7,052 bases of DNA from Clostridiales bacterium (lineage in GTDB: Bacteria > Bacillota > Clostridia > UBA8921): positions 1 to 7,052 of the forward strand of contig DOHE01000326.1 in NCBI GenBank assembly GCA_003535395.1. Direction: 5' to 3'. Numbering within the stretch: the stretch's first letter is position 1; each line of letters starts with the position of its first letter. The notes under the pieces are model-generated. The model made no database searches and was not told the DNA's origin. It saw only the letters and a program-made list of their open reading frames with translations. Position numbers and translations under genes: made by a program. Positions 1 through 4,431 of the stretch are shown here, in pieces.

Positions 1-1
1 C

Positions 2-1045
2 CTGGACGGCCTGCATTTTCGTCCCTGCCTGTTGCTGGGTCCGGAGGGAATGCCTGTGGACTTTCACTGTCTGCCACTGACGATGTGCTCCAATCTGTCA
101 TTATCCGGGACAATGAATGAAACTTTGGATGCTTATTATACCTTAAAATATTCAGGGAACCGGATCCGGCAAAAAAAGGAATATCTTGGGAAAGTCATGA
201 AAGCCCACCTGGAGCGTTGCAACCGCAAGGCTGGGCTTCAGGAAGAGCAAATACAGGGGGCATCCCGACTGCAGGTCTGCCGGACCTATGGAGAATTGCT
301 CACCGCCAACCTGTACAGGCTGGAAAACGGCATTTCCCATGCAACTCTGGAAGATTACAGCCGGGAGGGAAATCCTCTGGTTGAAATCCCTCTGGATCCC
401 TCCCTGAGCCCTGGAGCCAATGCAAAAAAGTATTTCAAGGAATATGCAAAAGCTCGAAATATCCTTGCCAAAGCAGAGGCCCAGTTGGAAAAAACCCGGC
501 AGGAAGCGCTGTATATAGCAAATGTGCTTTTTGACATCGAAGAGGCGAATTCCCTTGCGGAACTGGAACAGATACAAAAAGAGATCATGACGGAAGGATA
601 TCTGAAAACAAATGTGCCCCGGCCAAAAGCCGCTCCCGGGGATGAGTTTTGTCCTGACCGGTACCGGTCTTCCGATGGTTTTGAGATCCTGGTTGGACGC
701 AACAACCGTCAAAACGACGAGCTGACCCTACACCGGGCATCGTCCAAAGATATTTGGATGCATGCGCGAAATATTCCAGGGGCTCATGTGGTCGTTAAAC
801 AGGATCCGGGCCGGGAAATATCGGAAACCACACTTCGGGAAGCTGCAGCCATCGCAGCCTGGCACAGCCGGTACAGAAACTCAGGCGGTGTATCCATTGA
901 TTATACACAGATCCGGAATGTGAAAAAACCAACCGGGGCGAAACCCGGCATGGTCATATACCACCGGTTTTCTACCTTGTATGTAAGGTCTGACAAGGAC
1001 CTGATCATAAAACTGAAGGAAGGGAACGATCCACATGCTTTCTGA
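2..1045 (+). CDS. rqcH: RqcH / NFACT-family ribosome quality control protein, C-terminal part (5' end outside window)
   Basis: Proteins of this family (RqcH, formerly FbpA or YloA) bind stalled 50S-peptidyl-tRNA complexes and recruit tRNA-Ala to add C-terminal alanine tails. The reading frame is already open at base 2, so the gene runs in from the left; the TTG at 32 lies inside the NFACT-N domain and is not a start. About 347 residues are visible, against roughly 560-590 for the family. In order they show: the end of NFACT-N (PVDFHCLPL, then the helix with LDAYYTLKY), a helical coiled-coil middle with the family motifs GELLTANLY, IPLDPSLSPGANAKKYFKEY and an EEANSLAELEQI helix, and the NFACT-R (DUF814) domain from about base 677, with VGRNNRQND, DIWMHARNIPGAHVV and VKKPTGAKPGMVIY. 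The catalytically important N-terminal Asp-Arg pair lies outside the window. The end overlaps the next gene by 11 bp, so the two are probably co-transcribed. Family assignment is very secure. Confidence 0.95.
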   Translation: MDGLHFRPCLLLGPEGMPVDFHCLPLTMCSNLSLSGTMNETLDAYYTLKYSGNRIRQKKEYLGKVMKAHLERCNRKAGLQEEQIQGASRLQVCRTYGELLTANLYRLENGISHATLEDYSREGNPLVEIPLDPSLSPGANAKKYFKEYAKARNILAKAEAQLEKTRQEALYIANVLFDIEEANSLAELEQIQKEIMTEGYLKTNVPRPKAAPGDEFCPDRYRSSDGFEILVGRNNRQNDELTLHRASSKDIWMHARNIPGAHVVVKQDPGREISETTLREAAAIAAWHSRYRNSGGVSIDYTQIRNVKKPTGAKPGMVIYHRFSTLYVRSDKDLIIKLKEGNDPHAF

Positions 1046-2219
1046 AAAGATCGTGCACAATCTGAAAAAATCATCCGGCATCCGCGCCATGTTTGAAGAA
1101 GGGGAACGGCTTCGTAAAATTTATGGCAGCGACCAGGTCTATGATTTTACATTGGGGAATCCGGATCCTGAACCGCCGGAATCTGTCCGGGAGTCCATCC
1201 TTCGGCTGGTCCGCGCCGGAGAGAAAGGGCTGCACAAATACATGTCCAATGCGGGATTTGCCGATGTCCGGGAAAAAATTGCATCTTCCCAGCGTGCTGA
1301 AACCGGGTACAAAGTCGAGGCTCACCATGTGCTTATGACCGTGGGGGCTGCCGGAGCCTTGAATGTTCTTTTAAAATCTCTGTTAAACACGGGAGAGGAA
1401 GTCATCGTTTTTTCTCCATATTTTGTTGAATATGGATTCTATGCGGAAAATCATGGGGGCCGGATCGTGGTTGCCCAAACCCGGAAAGAGGACTTTCAGC
1501 CGGATGCAGGATCTCTGGAAAAAACCATCACCAAAAAAACAAAGGCGATCCTATTGAATACACCCAATAATCCCACGGGAGCGGTGTATACCCGGGAAGT
1601 CCTGAAGCAGTTGAGGGACGTCATCTGCAAAAAAGAACAGCAGCTTGGGATCCGGATCTGCGTGATCTCCGACGAACCTTATACCCGGCTGGTGTACGAT
1701 GGAGTGGAAGTCCCCTGCATGTTCGATTATTTTATCAATTGCGTACGGGTGACGTCTTTCAGTAAATCCCTTTCCCTCCCGGGAGAGAGGATCGGATATG
1801 CGGTGCTCCATCCTGAAATGGAGGAGGGTGCCTTGCTGATGGATGCCATGGTATTTTGCAACCGGGTGCTGGGATATGTCAATGCTCCGGCCCTGTTCCA
1901 AAAAGTGATCGCTGAAAACCTGGATGCAAAGGTGGATGTTGATGTTTACCGGGAAAGACGGGACCTTCTTTACGGAAAACTGACTTCTCTGGGCTTTCGT
2001 TGCGTCAAACCCGAGGGTGCTTTTTACCTGTTTCCGGAATGTCCTGTCGATGATGATGTCCGCTTCAAGCAAATGGCGCTGGAAAATCGGATCCTTTTGG
2101 TGCCCGGGGGCGGGTTCGGGCAGCCGGGATACTTCAGACTGGCATATTGCGTTGACAAATCAATGATACAGCGGTCTTTTCCGGCTTTTGAAAAACTGGC
2201 GGACCAGGCCGGTTTGTGA
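1035..2219 (+). CDS. PLP-dependent class I/II (fold type I) aminotransferase
   Basis: This is a cytosolic aminotransferase of the aspartate aminotransferase superfamily, 394 residues, the usual length. Visible hallmarks are the N-terminal FTLGNPDPEPP segment (38-48), the NNPTG motif (178-182), SDEPY (212-216, whose Asp213 should contact the pyridine nitrogen and Tyr216 the PLP oxygen), SFSKSLSLPGERIGY (241-255) with Lys244 as the Schiff-base lysine and Arg252 as a phosphate contact, and FRLAY (367-371) with Arg368 as the carboxylate-binding arginine. All catalytic residues are present, so the enzyme should be active. The ATG at 1035 is chosen because AAGGAAGGGA sits about ten bases upstream; it overlaps the rqcH end by 11 bp, suggesting translational coupling. 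The amino donor and acceptor cannot be decided from motifs: aspartate, aromatic or alanine-type substrates are all possible, so I give no symbol. It is not an obvious member of the MalY or HisC groups. No U-rich terminator follows. Confidence 0.93.
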   Translation: MLSEKIVHNLKKSSGIRAMFEEGERLRKIYGSDQVYDFTLGNPDPEPPESVRESILRLVRAGEKGLHKYMSNAGFADVREKIASSQRAETGYKVEAHHVLMTVGAAGALNVLLKSLLNTGEEVIVFSPYFVEYGFYAENHGGRIVVAQTRKEDFQPDAGSLEKTITKKTKAILLNTPNNPTGAVYTREVLKQLRDVICKKEQQLGIRICVISDEPYTRLVYDGVEVPCMFDYFINCVRVTSFSKSLSLPGERIGYAVLHPEMEEGALLMDAMVFCNRVLGYVNAPALFQKVIAENLDAKVDVDVYRERRDLLYGKLTSLGFRCVKPEGAFYLFPECPVDDDVRFKQMALENRILLVPGGGFGQPGYFRLAYCVDKSMIQRSFPAFEKLADQAGL

Positions 2220-2247
2220 CCGGACGGGCTGACGCTCCGGTGGCCAG

Positions 2248-2289
2248 CCCCGGTCCCGGCCCCGGTCCCGGCCCCGGCCCCGGTCCCGA
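2248..2289. repeat. Seven-unit GC-only hexamer array (YCCCGG), G-quadruplex-prone on minus strand
   Basis: The array reads as seven tandem hexamers: CCCCGG, TCCCGG, CCCCGG, TCCCGG, CCCCGG, CCCCGG and TCCCGA. The first four units form two copies of a perfect 12-mer. The minus strand therefore carries seven runs of three or four G separated by two or three bases, which satisfies the usual G-quadruplex pattern (four runs of at least three G with short loops). It lies between the aminotransferase stop codon and the -35 element of the rplU promoter, ending nine bases before that element. Nothing in it is coding. Array and tract spacing are read directly; the quadruplex is inference. Confidence 0.9.
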
Positions 2290-2297
2290 CAAGGCGG

Positions 2298-2326
2298 TTG
2301 ACACGGATACACCTGTATGCTAGAAT
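2298..2326 (+). promoter_or_regulatory. Sigma-A (sigma-70 type) promoter of the rplU operon
   Basis: A perfect -35 box TTGACA (2298-2303) is followed by a 17-base spacer and the -10 box TAGAAT (2321-2326, five of six matches to TATAAT). The spacer ends in TGC, giving an extended -10 (TGn). Transcription should start near 2333, about 95 bases before the rplU start codon. It is the best promoter match in the window and sits where a ribosomal protein operon promoter is expected. The region upstream, where an A/T-rich UP element might be found, is instead occupied by the GC hexamer array. Confidence 0.88.
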
Positions 2327-2335
2327 ACCTTCGCA

Positions 2336-2404
2336 GCCGCACGTCCAAGGGCTTTTAACGTCATGGATCCGAAACCGGATGAAATAGGCGGCCTTTGACG
2401 GCGA
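2336..2404 (+). promoter_or_regulatory. Structured 5' leader of rplU, probable ribosomal protein L21 leader
   Basis: Between the predicted transcription start and the rplU Shine-Dalgarno, the RNA can fold into a long closing stem. CGC 2338-2340 pairs with 2401-2403 (A2341 bulged), CGTC 2342-2345 pairs with GACG 2397-2400, and AAGG 2347-2350 pairs with CCTT 2392-2395, with one mismatch between the last two blocks. Inside it is a hairpin, ATCCG 2367-2371 with CGGAT 2376-2380 and loop AAAC. Position, size and gene context fit the L21 leader family known in Bacillota, which is thought to let L21 regulate its own operon. The pairing is my own reading; membership of that family is inferred from context and was not scored against a covariance model. 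Confidence 0.65.
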
Positions 2405-2428
2405 GTCACAAGCAAAGGAGGCAGGACC

Positions 2429-2752
2429 ATGTACGCATTGATCGATACATGTGGAAAGCAGTACAAGGTAAGAGAAGGGGAAATCGTGTTCTTTGAGAAG
2501 CTGGATCAGATGGAAGGAAGCCAGGTGGTTTTTGACAAGGTGGTCACCCTGTCAGACGAAGAAAGCACTCAAGTGGGGACTCCCTACATCGATGGGGCAT
2601 CCGTGACGGGCAAAGTGTTGACTCACGGAAAGGACAGGAAAATACTGGTCTTCAAATACAAGGCCAAAAAGAATTACCGGAGGATGCAAGGTCACCGCCA
2701 GGCCCATACGAAGGTCCAAATCGAAAAGATTTTAACTTCAGCTCAGTCTTAG
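2429..2752 (+). CDS. rplU: 50S ribosomal protein bL21
   Basis: L21 is a 23S rRNA-binding protein of the large ribosomal subunit. The 107-residue product has the family length and runs collinear with it: [14 protein letters not shown] at the start, [15 protein letters not shown] (49-63) in the middle, and the basic rRNA-binding block [15 protein letters not shown] (71-85) followed by [11 protein letters not shown] (88-98). The ATG start is supported by AAAGGAGG (2414-2421) seven bases upstream. One oddity is Cys8, where the family normally has Gly (TGGKQY). The gene begins the rplU-rpmA-obg cluster behind a strong promoter and a structured leader, so expression is probably high and feedback controlled. 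Only 89 bp separate it from rpmA. Confidence 0.97.
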   Translation: MYALIDTCGKQYKVREGEIVFFEKLDQMEGSQVVFDKVVTLSDEESTQVGTPYIDGASVTGKVLTHGKDRKILVFKYKAKKNYRRMQGHRQAHTKVQIEKILTSAQS

Positions 2753-2841
2753 GGGATCTGAAAGAAATACAGGATGGGATGGAATACAGAATGGATGCAA
2801 GTACGGATCAATGAACAACGAATCTGCGGAGGTGTTTTCAG

Positions 2842-3096
2842 TTGGCACATAAAAAAGGAATGGGAAGTACAAGAAACGGAAGGGAAAGCCAATCGAAGAG
2901 GCTGGGAGTAAAAAGAGGGGACGGTCAGTTTGTCCTGGCTGGGAATATCATCGTCCGCCAGCGGGGGACGAAGATCCATCCCGGTGAAAATGTAGGGATC
3001 GGCAGTGATGATACATTGTTTGCTTTATTGGATGGCAAGGTCCATTTTCACCGGATGGGCAAGGACAGGAAACAAGTCAGTATTATAAATGGCTGA
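2842..3096 (+). CDS. rpmA: 50S ribosomal protein bL27, unextended form, TTG start
   Basis: L27 lies near the peptidyl transferase centre of the 50S subunit and its flexible N terminus reaches toward the tRNAs. The 84-residue product matches the family throughout: [15 protein letters not shown] (2-16), [11 protein letters not shown] (19-29), [20 protein letters not shown] (33-52) and [12 protein letters not shown] (58-69). The start is TTG at 2842. It is the only plausible initiator: the frame is closed by TGA at 2812-2814 with no ATG or GTG between, and GGAGG (2828-2832) sits nine bases upstream. The protein therefore begins at the position of the mature, processed L27 of other Bacillota, which normally carry a short N-terminal extension removed by the Prp protease. 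No prp gene is present between rplU and rpmA here. Confidence 0.96.
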   Translation: MAHKKGMGSTRNGRESQSKRLGVKRGDGQFVLAGNIIVRQRGTKIHPGENVGIGSDDTLFALLDGKVHFHRMGKDRKQVSIING

Positions 3097-3116
3097 CGAA
3101 CCAGACTGTCGACTTC

Positions 3117-3149
3117 AAATCCCGGTATAAACCGGGATTTGTTTGTTTT
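3117..3149 (+). terminator. Intrinsic terminator-like hairpin between rpmA and obg
   Basis: A perfect 10-bp stem (3117-3126 with 3131-3140, AAATCCCGGT pairing with ACCGGGATTT) has a four-base ATAA loop and is followed by GTTTGTTTT. The T tract is interrupted by G, so termination is probably partial. That would lower expression of obg and the following gene relative to the ribosomal proteins while keeping them in one transcription unit; no separate obg promoter was recognised. The hairpin ends ten bases before the obg Shine-Dalgarno. Confidence 0.75.
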
Positions 3150-3162
3150 CGGAGGAATATGC

Positions 3163-4431
3163 ATGTTCATCGACAATGCCAGGATCCGGCTGAAGGCCGG
3201 AAACGGAGGCAATGGGAAAGTATCGTTTCACAGGGAAAAATACGTATCAGCCGGTGGCCCTGACGGAGGAGACGGGGGCAGGGGAGGAGACATCCTCATA
3301 CTGGCAGATGAAGGAATGCGCACCCTGGCGGATTTTAAATATATGCGAAAGTATGAAGCCCAGTCCGGAGAGGACGGACAAGGCGGAAACTGCTCAGGGA
3401 AAAATGGGAATGATCTGCTGATCCGGGTTCCTCTGGGGACACTTGTCATTCACGGAGAGACAGGCCGGATCCTTGCGGATATGCTGGAACCCGGGCAAAC
3501 CGAGGTGATCGCCCGGGGTGGGCAAGGAGGAAAAGGGAACCAGCATTTTGCCACACCCACCCGGCAGGCGCCGGAATTTGCCAAACCCGGCAAGCCGGGA
3601 GAGGAACTGGTCGTGGAACTTGAACTTAAATCTCTGGCTGACGTGGGTCTCATCGGTTTTCCCAATGTGGGCAAGTCTACGATCCTGTCCATGATTTCGG
3701 CGGCAAAGCCTAAAATTGCAAACTATCATTTTACCACTCTTGAACCCAAGATCGGGGTGGTTCGGGTGGAGGAAGGAAAGAGCTTTCTGGCAGCAGACAT
3801 TCCCGGGCTGATCGAAGGCGCTCATCAGGGGACCGGCCTGGGACATGAATTCCTGCGGCATATCGAGCGGACCCGGCTGCTTTTGCACGTAGTGGATGTA
3901 TCCGGATCGGAAGGAAGGGATCCGGTTTCCGACGTGGAAGTGATTTTGAGAGAACTTCGGGAATACAGTCCGCTGCTGGCCGAAAAACCACAGATCATCG
4001 TGGCCAACAAGATGGATCTGCCGGACGGCCAGGCTTATTACCCGTTGTTTGAAGAAGAGATGATCCGAAAAGGTTACGAGGTGGTACCTGTGTCGGCGGC
4101 CACCGGGCAGGGACTTAACAAACTGGTTTATCTGGCTTCACAAAAATTGGATACCCTGCCTGCTGCTTCTTCCATGGCAGAGATACCGGTGATGGCGGAG
4201 GAGGTTCCGGAAAAACCATACACCATCCGCAAGGAAAATGGCACTTTCATTGTGGAAGGCCGCCGGATCCAAAATCTGGTATATTCTGTAAATATGGACA
4301 GCTACACTTCAATGCAGTATTTTCAAAGAGTCGTCCGGAAAATGGGTCTTATCGATGCCCTGGTACAACAGGGGGTCCGGGAGGGAGATCGGGTGAAACT
4401 GTACGATGTGGAGTTTGAATACACCTCATGA
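3163..4431 (+). CDS. obgE: GTPase Obg/CgtA, ribosome assembly and stress GTPase
   Basis: Obg is a large-subunit assembly GTPase linked to (p)ppGpp and cell cycle or sporulation control. The 422-residue product has all three domains: the glycine-rich Obg fold (about 1-158, with GGPDGGDGGRGGD at 31-43 and TPTRQAPEF at 131-139), the G domain (about 160-330), and a C-terminal OCT domain (about 345-422, ending in GDRVKLYDVEFEY). GTPase motifs are G1 GFPNVGKST (165-173), G2 TTLEP (191-195), G3 DIPG (212-215), G4 NKMD (282-285) and G5 SAATG (311-315). I chose the ATG at 3163, giving MFIDNARIRLKAG as in the family, with GGAGG (3151-3155) seven bases before it; the open frame reaches back to a TTG at 3139, but that overlaps the terminator hairpin. 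The OCT domain is common in Bacillota. The stop codon overlaps the next start as ATGA. Confidence 0.97.
   Translation: MFIDNARIRLKAGNGGNGKVSFHREKYVSAGGPDGGDGGRGGDILILADEGMRTLADFKYMRKYEAQSGEDGQGGNCSGKNGNDLLIRVPLGTLVIHGETGRILADMLEPGQTEVIARGGQGGKGNQHFATPTRQAPEFAKPGKPGEELVVELELKSLADVGLIGFPNVGKSTILSMISAAKPKIANYHFTTLEPKIGVVRVEEGKSFLAADIPGLIEGAHQGTGLGHEFLRHIERTRLLLHVVDVSGSEGRDPVSDVEVILRELREYSPLLAEKPQIIVANKMDLPDGQAYYPLFEEEMIRKGYEVVPVSAATGQGLNKLVYLASQKLDTLPAASSMAEIPVMAEEVPEKPYTIRKENGTFIVEGRRIQNLVYSVNMDSYTSMQYFQRVVRKMGLIDALVQQGVREGDRVKLYDVEFEYTS

Noticed and set aside
152..712. Long minus-strand ORF of 186 residues within rqcH
   Set aside because: The plus strand here carries clearly conserved RqcH motifs and the minus frame shows no family features.
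32..1045. TTG at 32 as the start of the rqcH gene
   Set aside because: The frame is open to the left edge and the residues before it continue the NFACT-N domain, so the gene is simply cut by the window.
2220..2253. Hairpin after the aminotransferase (GGGCTG 2226-2231 with CAGCCC 2245-2250) as a terminator
   Set aside because: The stem is short, the loop is 13 bases, and there is no T tract after it, only the GC array.
2160..2348. Minus-strand ORF with Arg-Gly-Asp repeats over the hexamer array
   Set aside because: The apparent RGRDRG repeat is only the translation of the hexamer array; there is no ribosome binding site, no family match, and it overlaps the real promoter and the aminotransferase end.
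2774..2841. Small ORFs starting at ATGs in the rplU-rpmA gap
   Set aside because: They either stop after a few codons or run into rpmA in another frame, and none has a convincing ribosome binding site.
3139..3162. Eight-residue longer Obg from a TTG start at 3139
   Set aside because: The TTG lies in the terminator stem without a ribosome binding site, while the ATG at 3163 has GGAGG at the right distance and gives the family N terminus.
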